From assembly GCF_000517105.1 (NCBI RefSeq), contig NZ_KI912149.1:1203946-1267945 (forward strand): a DNA stretch of 64,000 bases. The letters are read 5' to 3'. The notes under the pieces are model-generated. The model saw only the letters and a program-made list of their open reading frames with translations, was not told the origin of the DNA and searched no databases. Of the stretch, positions 27,472-35,301 are shown piece by piece; positions within the stretch are counted from its first letter, which is position 1, and each line of letters begins with the position of its first letter. The DNA comes from Fischerella sp. PCC 9605 (GTDB lineage: Bacteria; Cyanobacteriota; Cyanobacteriia; Cyanobacteriales; Nostocaceae). The translations under genes and the position numbers were made by a program.

Positions 27472-27573
27472 TTTTGAGGCGATCGCACCTTACACAATCG
27501 GCTCGACTAAATTTGTCAAAATTGGAATAACATAACTGAGTGGTCAATCCCTTGGCTAGGAAACATCTATCAT

Positions 27574-27954
27574 ATGACAAAAGTCACAGCGCAAGAAATA
27601 GCACGCTTTCGCTCTCAATTGGCAGAAGATTCAGCAGTGATGGAAGCACTGGATCTGATTGAGGATTGTGAAGGCGATTTAGAAGATGCAGCAATGACAT
27701 TAGCTATTCGAGCCGGACAAGAACCAGAAAGAGCAAATTCAGAGTGGTTAGACGCATTGGCAAGAAAGTGGCGTGCTGTGATTTGCGAACAAGGATTTCG
27801 CGATGACTTGCTCAATGGCTCAGTCAAGGGAATAATGGAACAGTTGAAAACAATGCCGAGTTTTCCGCAAATTTTGGCAACACCAGTTTTAATGTATGTC
27901 CTCAAGCAAGGCGTAAGCTCTTTTTGTGAGCCGTTAGATGAGGTGTTGGAGTGA
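27574..27954 (+). CDS. Conserved hypothetical protein
   Basis: 126 residues, acidic and mostly helical. The first half (EIARFRSQLAEDSAVMEALD, LIEDCEGDLEDAAMTLAIRA) is a tidy helical region; the second half ends in a hydrophobic stretch (SFPQILATPVLMYVLKQG). It does not match an enzyme family I know, but resembles small proteins widespread in cyanobacteria. The ATG at 27574 is well placed. Function unknown. Confidence 0.7.
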   Translation: MTKVTAQEIARFRSQLAEDSAVMEALDLIEDCEGDLEDAAMTLAIRAGQEPERANSEWLDALARKWRAVICEQGFRDDLLNGSVKGIMEQLKTMPSFPQILATPVLMYVLKQGVSSFCEPLDEVLE

Positions 27955-28107
27955 GGATCGTTTTTGGTTGTTGGTTGTTTGTTGTTTGTTGTTTGTTCCA
28001 ATCAGCCACCAACTACTAACTACTAACTACTAACCACTAACTAATAACCACTGATACCCTGTTAATTAGGACAAAACTTTAATGTCAGACAACAGTTGTT
28101 ACATTCA

Positions 28108-28602
28108 ATGAATTACCTTGTTGCTGTATTAGCAGACCGCATCCAAGCAGAATCAGCTTACTTAGCCTTAGAGCAAGAAAGCATAAAAGGTACAATTTTG
28201 GGAAAAGGCTACAAAACGGCTGATGAGTTTGGTTTGATCGACCCTAAGGAAGTAGCCATAAAGCAGGCAAGATTCATGGCATTCTGGCTAATACCCTTTG
28301 GATTTTTTGCAGGAGCAACTTTCAGTCTCATCACTGGGTTGAATACCTTTGCTTGGGCAGGTGAAGTTGGTAATCATGTTGTTGGAGGATTACTAGGGGC
28401 CGCCAGTGGTGCTTTGGGTAGTGTATTTGTCGGTGGTGGAGTCGGCTTAATTTCTGGTAGTGGTGATGCTTTACCCTACCGCAACCGCTTGAGTGAAGGT
28501 AAATACCTAATAGTAGTGCAAGGCTCTGAAAGTGTTACCCGTGAAGCAACTCGGATCTTACGTCAGTTTGAGCCAGAAAATATTCAAGGTTACAAAGAAT
28601 AG
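28108..28602 (+). CDS. Membrane protein with glycine-rich hydrophobic hairpin
   Basis: 164 residues from the ATG at 28108 (MNYLVAVLADRIQAESAYLAL). A soluble N-terminal alpha/beta segment is followed by two hydrophobic stretches: residues about 60-82, and a Gly/Ala-rich one at about 95-120 (GGLLGAASGALGSVFVGGG). A C-terminal strand-helix (GKYLIVVQGSESVTREATRI) follows. The layout recalls bacterial stress proteins with a ferredoxin-like fold split by a Gly-rich membrane hairpin. I do not assign a function. Repeat strings flank both ends. Confidence 0.6.
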   Translation: MNYLVAVLADRIQAESAYLALEQESIKGTILGKGYKTADEFGLIDPKEVAIKQARFMAFWLIPFGFFAGATFSLITGLNTFAWAGEVGNHVVGGLLGAASGALGSVFVGGGVGLISGSGDALPYRNRLSEGKYLIVVQGSESVTREATRILRQFEPENIQGYKE

Positions 28603-28698
28603 TTGTTAGTTATTCGTTATTTGTTGTTTGTTGTTTGTTAACCATCAACTACCAACCACCAACTACCAACTACCAACCACCAACAAAATTATTTAATA

Positions 28699-29478
28699 AT
28701 GCTACCAAGAGAAGAACTTTTAAAAGGTGTTGAAAATCGAGATACTGTTGCTCGTGTAATCGATCAAGCTGAACAAGCTATTAAAACTTGGGAAGTGGTT
28801 TTGACGGATTTTCTTTCTCCCCCAGAGTTAGCGGAAATCCAACAGGTATTTAGTCGGTTAACCGAGGTGCAATTACTGGTATGGGGAGGATATCCGCAAG
28901 CAGAACGCCAGAGAATAGCGATCGCTCGTTCCGAACTTCCCTTAGATATATCTCAAGTCGCTGTCGCCGCGTTGGATATTGCTGGTAATTTTCTGTTTGA
29001 TACTGCTACTCACCGCGATTTTTTAGGGGCAATATTGGGAACTGGCATTATCCGCGAAAAGACGGGGGATATTATTGTACTGGGAGAACGCGGAGCGCAG
29101 GCAATTGTCGTACCGGAATTGGTGGAATTTTTAGAGATAAACCTCAAGCAGGTGCGTTCAGTTCCCGTCAAAACTCAGCGCATTGATTTAAGCGAGTTAA
29201 AGGTAAGAGAACCAAAGAAAAAAGAATTAACTACCGTCGAAGCTTCCTTGCGACTGGATGCGATCGCCTCTGCTGGCTTTGGCATGTCCCGCAGTAAAAT
29301 GGTGGAACTGATTGATGGTGGTGATGTACGCGTCAATTGGAAGGAAGTAACCCAAGCTAGTTCTCAAATTAAAACAGGCGATTTAATCGCCATTCGTGGT
29401 AAAGGACGTTTAGAAGTTGGGGATATTGCTGTCACTAAAAAAGACAGATATCGCGTTCAACTGACTCGTTATATGTAG
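28699..29478 (+). CDS. Photosystem II S4 domain protein (YlmH-like RNA-binding protein)
   Basis: 259 residues. The N-terminal two thirds match the cyanobacterial/plastid PSII S4 family (LPREELLKGVENRDTVARVI at the start, TGDIIVLGERGAQAIV in the middle). Residues 185-245 are an S4 RNA-binding domain (LRLDAIASAGFGMSRSKMVE, then GDVRVNWKEVT). Homologues are related to YlmH, linked to cell division and, more recently, ribosome rescue; in photosynthetic organisms the name comes from a proposed PSII link. The precise role is open. Confidence 0.85.
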   Translation: MLPREELLKGVENRDTVARVIDQAEQAIKTWEVVLTDFLSPPELAEIQQVFSRLTEVQLLVWGGYPQAERQRIAIARSELPLDISQVAVAALDIAGNFLFDTATHRDFLGAILGTGIIREKTGDIIVLGERGAQAIVVPELVEFLEINLKQVRSVPVKTQRIDLSELKVREPKKKELTTVEASLRLDAIASAGFGMSRSKMVELIDGGDVRVNWKEVTQASSQIKTGDLIAIRGKGRLEVGDIAVTKKDRYRVQLTRYM

Positions 29479-29564
29479 AGTTAGTAGTTAGTAGGTATTA
29501 GTTGGTTGTTGACCACTAACCACTAACCACTAACTAATGACAAATGACTAATGACAAATGACTC

Positions 29565-30341
29565 TTATACCCTAAACTGTTTTTCCAATATATTCAGCAG
29601 AGTTTTGCGTGGAACAATACCAGCTAATTTTGTGATTAAGTGAGTGCTAAAGCCGCCAATGACAACTGTAGAATCTCCTCTTTCCAAAGCTTTGAGGGTT
29701 TCGCGCACTACTTCTTCTACTGTAGATACTTCATTTGTTCTACTTGCAAGTTCTGGAGGGAAATTAGCTTCTGTAAAAAAGTTTGTTTCTGTTGGCCCTG
29801 GACAAGATACTAGAACGCGGATACCATACTGACGATTTTCTGCCCACAATGCTTCACTAAAACTGCGAACAAAAGCTTTGCTGGCAGCATAAACAGAAAG
29901 GTAAGGTATGGGTTGAAATGCAGCCAAAGAAGATACATTAATTATGCTTCCAGAACGACGTTCTCGCATCAGGCGCATAAACTTATGAGTTAAATCTACC
30001 AATGCCAAAACGTTCAATTGCACCATCTTAATTTGCCGTTCTTCATCTGCTTCAGCAAAGTCTCCATAGTCGCCAAAACCAGCATTGTTGATTAATAAAT
30101 CAATTGTTAATCCCTTTTCTTTTGTGAAATCAAACACAGCACCAGTAGCACCCGGTTCTGTGAGGTCTTTAACTATAACGTCAACTTGAATATGATATTT
30201 TTCTCGTAGTTGCTTTGCCAGTTCATTCAATTCTTCTTCTGAACGAGCGACGAGAACAAGATTTGTATTGCGTGCAGCTAGTTCCTCAGCAAAGGCTTTA
30301 CCAATACCAGCAGAGGCTCCTGTAATTAAAGCAGTTGGCAT
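29565..30341 (-). CDS. Short-chain dehydrogenase/reductase
   Basis: 258 residues. The Rossmann motif is TGASAGIGKAFAEELA at the N-terminus, NNAGFGDYG is the structural motif, and the catalytic YAASK follows a Ser (NVSSLAAF). It belongs to the classical SDR group with NADP-favouring Arg in LVLVARSEEEL. The C-terminus (THLITKLAGIVPRKTLLNIL) is typical of the DltE/YqjQ-like subgroup. The substrate is unknown. It converges with the S4 gene across a spacer of repeats. Confidence 0.9.
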   Translation of the reverse strand: MPTALITGASAGIGKAFAEELAARNTNLVLVARSEEELNELAKQLREKYHIQVDVIVKDLTEPGATGAVFDFTKEKGLTIDLLINNAGFGDYGDFAEADEERQIKMVQLNVLALVDLTHKFMRLMRERRSGSIINVSSLAAFQPIPYLSVYAASKAFVRSFSEALWAENRQYGIRVLVSCPGPTETNFFTEANFPPELASRTNEVSTVEEVVRETLKALERGDSTVVIGGFSTHLITKLAGIVPRKTLLNILEKQFRV

Positions 30342-30510
30342 TTTAAATATTATGAGAATTCGTTAATCTTTTTACAGATATTAACAATACTTGCAGCAAG
30401 TTTGACCCGCCTATAGTCATATACCCAAAGGCAAAAGCTTCACTGAGTAAGTTTTGTAAATTTTTGGTTACTGACGGGAATACTAAAATCATAAAATACT
30501 GAGTATTTTT

Positions 30511-31827
30511 ATGTACCGTCTCAACAAACGAGCTTTTGAAATCTTACGTGCCGAAGTTCAAGAATGTAGCAGTGATGGCGAGATTGGCAAAACCGAGCGC
30601 CAAATCGTTATGAAACGTTTAGAAAAACTGCGGCGAGAAAAAGGTCATCCCGTCAATGTAGATGAACTGCGCGACACAGTTGTAGACGTATTTCCGCAAT
30701 TCAGCGAGAAGGCAATAAAGCAAGCTGCAAGAGCTAATCAGCCACCTGGTATTTTCAGCAAAATAAAATGGGTGACTATTATAGTAACAAGTATAACTGG
30801 GGTTATGTGGGTAATAAATTTACCCTATCCGATGATTCGCTTATCTGTAGCCAAAACAGCACCAATCTTGCTGTTACCCAGTTTTATGAGTATGGATCGT
30901 AACTATCGTGGGGCATTAAACTACGTTGAACAAGCAGATCAGTTAGTAAACCAAGCTACAAGCCAAGCTGATATTGAACGTGGTGCCGAGAAAGTCAAAG
31001 AAGCACAAAAGCATCTGGACAACCTACCAGTTTGGTTTTTAGGGTATTCTCCTCAAGCTTACTGTAGCTTATTTGGTTGCACTTGGAAGTTTACCTTAGA
31101 TGAATTTGAAGATGCTCGTCGCAGGGTAGCGCGGATGGATGCGAAGGTTTTTCAAGAAAAAAATGCTTTTACGCTATTAACAGACGCAAAAACAGCTCTT
31201 CAGACTGCAAAGCAGCAATACGAACAAACTAAGAATGCACAAGAGCAACAAAAAGCGATCGCATCTATGCAAGCAGCGCTGGATACTCTAGAGCAAATAC
31301 CTAAAGAAACACTAGCAGGAAAAACGGCACAAACAAAGCTAGTAGCTTACGAGCGCGATTTTGGTAAAGTTGCTAATACTCTTACAGGTGATAACCAGAC
31401 AAGCTCATTAATTGAGGCTGCGAAGCTATTTGCCTTGCAAGCTGCACAAGTTTCACAACATCCACCCCATCCAGCAGAAAAATGGAAACAAGCAGAAAAA
31501 TTGTGGTTTGAAGCAGTTGAGCGGCTACAAAAAGTTAAAGTTGGAGAACCAAATTATTTGCAAGCACAAAAGTTACTGGCCACATATCAGAGCAACTTAG
31601 GGATTGTGCAAACTCGCAAGCAAGCAGAAAGCGAGTCAACACAAGCTCTCAAACAAGCTAACGAGCAAATTCAAAGGCTAATTGCTTATCCTCCCACAGA
31701 TCGCAACCAATTTAAAGGTGAGTTAATGGGAATTATCAATCACCTGAAAACTATTAAACCGGGAACAATTGCTTACGCAGAAGCACAACAACTGCTAATA
31801 TCAGCACAGCAAAAGTTGCAACAGTAG
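30511..31827 (+). CDS. Membrane-anchored coiled-coil protein
   Basis: 438 residues. Residues 1-70 are a soluble helical domain (RLEKLRREKGHPVNVDELRD) resembling a small regulatory domain. One membrane span follows at about 88-110 (KWVTIIVTSITGVMWVINL). The remainder is long Ala/Gln-rich helical repeats (AKTALQTAKQQYEQTKNAQE) with TPR-like spacing and a conserved W near LPVWFLGYSPQAYC. It is probably anchored with its large domain outside the cytoplasm. No family recognised. The tRNA-Val gene follows 110 bp later. Confidence 0.6.
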   Translation: MYRLNKRAFEILRAEVQECSSDGEIGKTERQIVMKRLEKLRREKGHPVNVDELRDTVVDVFPQFSEKAIKQAARANQPPGIFSKIKWVTIIVTSITGVMWVINLPYPMIRLSVAKTAPILLLPSFMSMDRNYRGALNYVEQADQLVNQATSQADIERGAEKVKEAQKHLDNLPVWFLGYSPQAYCSLFGCTWKFTLDEFEDARRRVARMDAKVFQEKNAFTLLTDAKTALQTAKQQYEQTKNAQEQQKAIASMQAALDTLEQIPKETLAGKTAQTKLVAYERDFGKVANTLTGDNQTSSLIEAAKLFALQAAQVSQHPPHPAEKWKQAEKLWFEAVERLQKVKVGEPNYLQAQKLLATYQSNLGIVQTRKQAESESTQALKQANEQIQRLIAYPPTDRNQFKGELMGIINHLKTIKPGTIAYAEAQQLLISAQQKLQQ

Positions 31828-31896
31828 GCTTTTGTGTGGTGTGGAGAGCGGGCGAGTGTCTGTGGCAAGCCTGGGACAATAAATAATTTGTGGAAG

Positions 31897-31926
31897 TTGC
31901 TTTTTTAGGTAAATCTATGTTACACT
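31897..31926 (+). promoter_or_regulatory. Likely promoter of the tRNA-Val gene
   Basis: TTGCTT, 18-bp spacer, TACACT, ending 11 bp before the mature tRNA 5' end. This is a plausible sigma-70-type promoter. Confidence 0.45.
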
Positions 31927-31937
31927 AGCAAAAGTGC

Positions 31938-32011
<74 letters not shown>

Positions 32012-32019
32012 TATATATT

Positions 32020-32130
32020 TGTACAGTGACTAATTGTTTGTCATCGGTGATAAATTACTGTCATCGTGACTATTTAATTGTCGTCGGGACACATTGGTGT
32101 CCTTTAAGTGCTAGTGACAGATTAATGACA
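32020..32130 (+). mobile_element. Left end of a type V-K CRISPR-associated transposon (CAST)
   Basis: It begins TGTACAGTGAC and carries four spaced copies of a TnsB-site-like repeat: GTGACTAATTGTTTGTC (32026-32042), GTGATAAATTACTGTC (32047-32062), GTGACTATTTAATTGTC (32066-32082) and GTGACAGATTAATGAC (32114-32129). The order and spacing, including TCATCGGTGA and TCATCGTGAC links, match the known left end of Scytonema-type V-K CASTs as I remember it. The end starts 61 bp after a GGTT PAM in the adjacent tRNA, within the 60-66 bp insertion distance known for these systems. No transposition gene follows. Confidence 0.88.
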
Positions 32131-32155
32131 TTCATCCACGGACACTCTAGCGATA

Positions 32156-32186
32156 ATGTCAACGTAGCGCTCTCTTTCAACCTTCC
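32156..32186 (-). ncRNA. Delocalised CAST homing guide (repeat remnant plus 18-nt spacer)
   Basis: Read on the minus strand: GGAAGGTTGAAAG (32186-32174), whose GGTTGAAAG is the 3' end of V-K CRISPR repeats, followed by AGAGCGCTACGTTGACAT (32173-32156). These 18 bases equal 31959-31976 of the tRNA-Val gene, where they follow the PAM GGTT. This is the layout of the short, delocalised guides that V-K CASTs use to home to tRNA genes. The upstream part of the repeat is degenerate. Transcription cannot be judged from sequence. Confidence 0.85.
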
Positions 32187-32215
32187 ATAAAAATTATAAT
32201 AACCCACCAATACCT

Positions 32216-32317
32216 CAATACGGTTCAGTTAAGGATTGTTGGTACAAAAAATTAGTCTGTAGAGACGCGAAATTTCGCGTCTCTACAAAGGATTATGGGC
32301 TTATCTGAACTGTATTG
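32216..32317. mobile_element. MITE-like inverted-repeat element inside the CAST remnant
   Basis: It is bounded by 18-bp imperfect inverted repeats, CAATACGGTTCAGTTAAG and CTTATCTGAACTGTATTG (two mismatches), 102 bp long. Its centre holds the 28-bp gtagagacgcg palindrome at 32259-32286. It is too short to code. It lies between the homing guide and the second CAST-end-like motif. Confidence 0.6.
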
Positions 32318-32325
32318 ACCAATAC

Positions 32326-32345
32326 TGTACAGTGACTAATTATTT
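32326..32345 (+). repeat. Second CAST terminus-like motif, same orientation
   Basis: TGTACAGTGACTAATTATTT repeats the first 15 bases of the CAST left end, 306 bp further on and in direct orientation. A proper right end would be inverted. After this the similarity stops, so it may be the scar of a second element or of a rearranged right end. Confidence 0.6.
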
Positions 32346-32490
32346 GGGTTCTTGGCCACTTTTGATTCAGCAACGCCAGAATTTAGAATATATCTTCCTT
32401 TTGCTTCCACCCAAACAACCGTATTCAGACCAAGTCCATAGCAGTCTACAATAGTAGCCTAAATGAGGATTAGCCATAATTTGTGTTTTT

Positions 32491-33966
32491 ATGACTTCTG
32501 CTACGACCGTAAAAACTGAGTACGAAGCAATAATTGGTCTAGAAACCCATTGTCAGCTGAGTACCAAAACCAAAATTTTTTCTACTAGCTCCACAGAATT
32601 CGGGGCTGACCCCAATACTAACATCGATCCGGTGTGTATGGGTTTGCCGGGTGTGTTGCCCGTACTCAACGAAAAGGTACTAGAATACGCCGTTAAAGCA
32701 GGCTTGGCACTGAACTGTCAAATTGCCAAATATAGCAAATTCGATCGCAAACAATATTTTTATCCTGACCTTCCCAAAAATTATCAAATTTCTCAGTACG
32801 ATTTGCCCATTGCCGAACACGGCTGGTTAGAAATTGAGTTGGTAGATGAGGATGGAAACCCCGTCCGTAAAAGAATTGGCATCACTCGCTTGCACATGGA
32901 AGAAGATGCAGGCAAACTGGTACACGCAGGTAGCGATCGCCTTTCCGGTTCTGCCTATTCTTTGGTAGACTACAACCGTGCTGGTGTACCGTTGATAGAG
33001 ATTGTCTCGGAACCGGATTTGCGTTCTGGACAAGAAGCTGCTGAATACGCCCAAGAATTACGCCGGATTATGCGTTATCTCGGTGTCAGCGATGGCAACA
33101 TGCAAGAAGGTTCGCTGCGCTGCGATGTGAATATTTCTGTGCGTCCTGTCGGTCAAAAGCAGTTTGGCACGAAGGTAGAAATTAAAAACATGAACTCGTT
33201 CAACGCCATTCAAAAAGCGATTGAATACGAAATTGAACGCCAAATCGCAGCTGTAGAAGCTGGTGAAAGAATCGTGCAAGAAACCCGCCTGTGGGAAGAA
33301 GGTACTCAGCGCACAGTCAGTATGCGGAGTAAGGAAGGTTCTAGCGATTATCGCTACTTCCCCGAACCTGATTTAGCACCAATCGAAGTCTCAGACGAAC
33401 AATTACAAGAGTGGCGAACTCAACTACCGGAACTTCCAGCCGAAAAGCGCCGTCGCTACGAAGATGAGTTGGGTCTTTCAACCTACGATGCGCGAGTTAT
33501 AACTGAGGAACGCGTTACTGCCGAGTATTTTGAAGCGGCGATCGCAGCGGGTGCTAATCCCAAAGCAGCTGCTAACTGGATTACTCAAGATATCGCTGCT
33601 TACCTCAACAAAAATAAACTCAGCATCACCGATATTGCCCTCACTCCTACCAATCTCGCTGATGTCATCAGTCGGATCGAAAAGGGCAAAATTAGCAATG
33701 CCCAAGCTAAACAAAAGTTGACCGATTTGTTGAGTGGTGTTTCTCCCGAGAAAGCTTTCGCAGGTCAAGAGTTAATCGCAGATCCCAGCGTGCTAGAACC
33801 CATCATCGATGAAGTGATAGCTGCCAATCCCAAAGAAGTAGAAAAATATCGTAACGGTAACGTTAATCTCAAAGGCTTCTTTGTCGGGCAAGTTCTGAAA
33901 AAAACCAACAAACGCGCCGATCCCAAGTTGACTAACGAATTGGTGGAGAAAAAGCTAAATGCTTAA
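32491..33966 (+). CDS. gatB: Aspartyl/glutamyl-tRNA(Asn/Gln) amidotransferase subunit B
   Basis: 491 residues, normal for GatB. Characteristic segments are EAIIGLETHCQLSTKTKIFS, DPVCMGLPGVLPVLN, KYSKFDRKQYFYPDLPKNYQ and LRCDVNISVRP, plus a C-terminal GatB/YqeY helical domain (about 340-490) that holds the tRNA. With GatA and GatC it converts misacylated Glu-tRNA(Gln) or Asp-tRNA(Asn); cyanobacteria depend on this for Gln-tRNA. gatA and gatC are not in the window. It lies 146 bp after the CAST remnant and is intact. Confidence 0.97.
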   Translation: MTSATTVKTEYEAIIGLETHCQLSTKTKIFSTSSTEFGADPNTNIDPVCMGLPGVLPVLNEKVLEYAVKAGLALNCQIAKYSKFDRKQYFYPDLPKNYQISQYDLPIAEHGWLEIELVDEDGNPVRKRIGITRLHMEEDAGKLVHAGSDRLSGSAYSLVDYNRAGVPLIEIVSEPDLRSGQEAAEYAQELRRIMRYLGVSDGNMQEGSLRCDVNISVRPVGQKQFGTKVEIKNMNSFNAIQKAIEYEIERQIAAVEAGERIVQETRLWEEGTQRTVSMRSKEGSSDYRYFPEPDLAPIEVSDEQLQEWRTQLPELPAEKRRRYEDELGLSTYDARVITEERVTAEYFEAAIAAGANPKAAANWITQDIAAYLNKNKLSITDIALTPTNLADVISRIEKGKISNAQAKQKLTDLLSGVSPEKAFAGQELIADPSVLEPIIDEVIAANPKEVEKYRNGNVNLKGFFVGQVLKKTNKRADPKLTNELVEKKLNA

Positions 33967-34150
33967 GTCCGCAAGGCGGAAGTCAAAAGCATGCCCAAGG
34001 GGCGCAGCGTAGACGCCCGCAAGGGCGGCTTCGGTGCAGGGTAGGTAGGGTCAAGAGTCAAAAAACTCTGGACTTTTTACTCTTGACTCTTGACAACCCT
34101 CAAGAAAAAATATGCAATCTCAAAGCGTATCAGCAGTCTAAAAAGGGGTA

Positions 34151-34178
34151 TTGCCCCTCATCGCTCTAATGCTATACT
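34151..34178 (+). promoter_or_regulatory. Promoter of small RNA copy 1
   Basis: TTGCCC, exactly 16 bp, TATACT. The same two boxes and spacing precede the other two copies, within an otherwise diverged background; ggggtattgcccc also overlaps the -35 box as a small dyad. Confidence 0.65.
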
Positions 34179-34184
34179 GTGCTA

Positions 34185-34236
34185 TCTATATGCACCCTGA
34201 TGATCTGGAGAGCTACCCAAGTGGCTCTCTTTTTTT
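34185..34236 (+). ncRNA. Small RNA unit, copy 1 of 3
   Basis: Predicted start 6-7 bases after TATACT. The body contains ATGCACCCTGATGATCTG, then a terminator hairpin GAGAGCTAC-CCAA-GTGGCTCTC and a T7 run. It is about 52 nt. The family is not recognised. Confidence 0.65.
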
Positions 34237-34723
34237 GTAAGAGTACCAATTTAAAGGGGACTGGAGATTAGGCACTGGTGAGACCACTTCCCGTCTTGGC
34301 TTTTGCCTATAGGGGAAAGTGGCGTAGACGCCCGTCAGGGCGGTGAGCAGCGCGGTCTTGGGGGTTTCCCCCATGAGCGACTGCGAACCCGTAGACGCGC
34401 GCAGCGCGGCTCAAGGCAGAGTAGGGCTTCTCGTAGAGTACCCGAAGGGGGACTAGGGATTAGGAACCTAGTACCCAATACCCAGTACCCAATCCCCAAT
34501 CACTAATACCCAATCACCAATCCCCAAAATGAATGCGATAGATAAAGCGCTGAAATACTCATTAAACAAGGCTTTCACAATCCAAAATAGTATGGGTTGT
34601 TACTCGGGTTGTTGATTAAGTATGTTTGAGGGATTAAAATGACAAAGAAAATCCCCCTCTTGCTGATCGTGCTTATACGGAGATTTTTTAAGAAGATTTT
34701 AATAAAAAACTCAGTAAGGGGTC

Positions 34724-34751
34724 TTGCCCCACATAACAAAAATGATATAAT
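34724..34751 (+). promoter_or_regulatory. Promoter of small RNA copy 2
   Basis: TTGCCC, 16 bp, TATAAT, in the same position relative to the RNA body as in copies 1 and 3. Confidence 0.65.
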
Positions 34752-34757
34752 ATGATA

Positions 34758-34810
34758 AGTAGATGCACCCTGATGATCTGGAGAGCTGCCCAAAAGCTCT
34801 CTTTTTTTTT
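34758..34810 (+). ncRNA. Small RNA unit, copy 2 of 3
   Basis: Same 5' body ATGCACCCTGATGATCTG. The hairpin has changed to GAGAGCT-GCCCAAA-AGCTCTC but still pairs perfectly, followed by T9. Preserved pairing with altered sequence supports a functional RNA structure. Confidence 0.65.
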
Positions 34811-34990
34811 GGAATTTTTGCTATTACGCTATGATTTAGCAACTATCAAAAAAATCTAGCTTCTACTTTGCTCTTACTATCCCTGCTGCGTGCATTCATT
34901 TGGTGATGATTTGGTAACAATTTCATGTTTGCAGGTAGTTCAGAAATTTTTCCAAGAACTTTCAGCACAAATAAAGTTAACTGAGGTGTA

Positions 34991-35018
34991 TTGCCCCACA
35001 TCCCTAACATAGTATAAT
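34991..35018 (+). promoter_or_regulatory. Promoter of small RNA copy 3
   Basis: TTGCCC, 16 bp, TATAAT. The region gtattgccccaca upstream is shared with the other copies. Confidence 0.65.
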
Positions 35019-35024
35019 ATGTTA

Positions 35025-35078
35025 AATAGATGCACCCTGATGATCTGGAGAGCTGCCCAAGTGGCTCTCTTTTTTTTT
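35025..35078 (+). ncRNA. Small RNA unit, copy 3 of 3
   Basis: Body ATGCACCCTGATGATCTG, hairpin GAGAGCTGC-CCAA-GTGGCTCTC, then a T9 run. It is nearly identical to copy 1. It ends about 220 bp before argJ, so an attenuator role for argJ is possible but copies 1 and 2 would not fit it. Confidence 0.65.
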
Positions 35079-35301
35079 GGTCATTAGTCATTGGTGAGCC
35101 AGCGCGCTCCAAAGGGGGTTCCCCCGATGAGCGACTGCGTAGACGCGCGCAGCGCGGCTTCTCGCAGAGTAGGGCTTCTCGCAGAGTACCCGTAAGGGTC
35201 ATTGGTCATTTGTCAAAAGCTATTAACAAAGGACAAATGACAAAGGACTAATAATTGATATAATCGCCAGTCAGCCGAGTAATAGTCGTGGGGGAAAAAT
35301 C

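Larger units (their letters stand above)
33967..35301. other. Gene-free stretch with three small RNA units and palindrome-rich repeats
   Basis: About 1.3 kb between gatB and argJ. Besides the three RNA units listed separately, it holds GC-rich repeat blocks at about 33985-34040, 34300-34460 and 35095-35205 built from gtagacgc, gcgcagcgcgg, cttctcgcagag and gtacccg strings. These are dispersed repeats of Nostocales. ORFs over them are spurious. Confidence 0.65.

Noticed and set aside
32326-32345. Reading the motif as the right end of the CAST
   Set aside because: A right end must read inwards to the left, ending in TGTACA on the plus strand. This copy reads to the right, the same as the left end.
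34303-34506. 67-codon ORF between gatB and argJ
   Set aside because: Falls in dispersed gtagacgc / gcgcagcgcgg repeats and ends in ccaatccccaatc strings.
34785-35078. Copy 3 of the small RNA as a simple argJ leader attenuator
   Set aside because: The unit has its own terminator and recurs twice further upstream where no gene follows, so a free RNA is the better reading.
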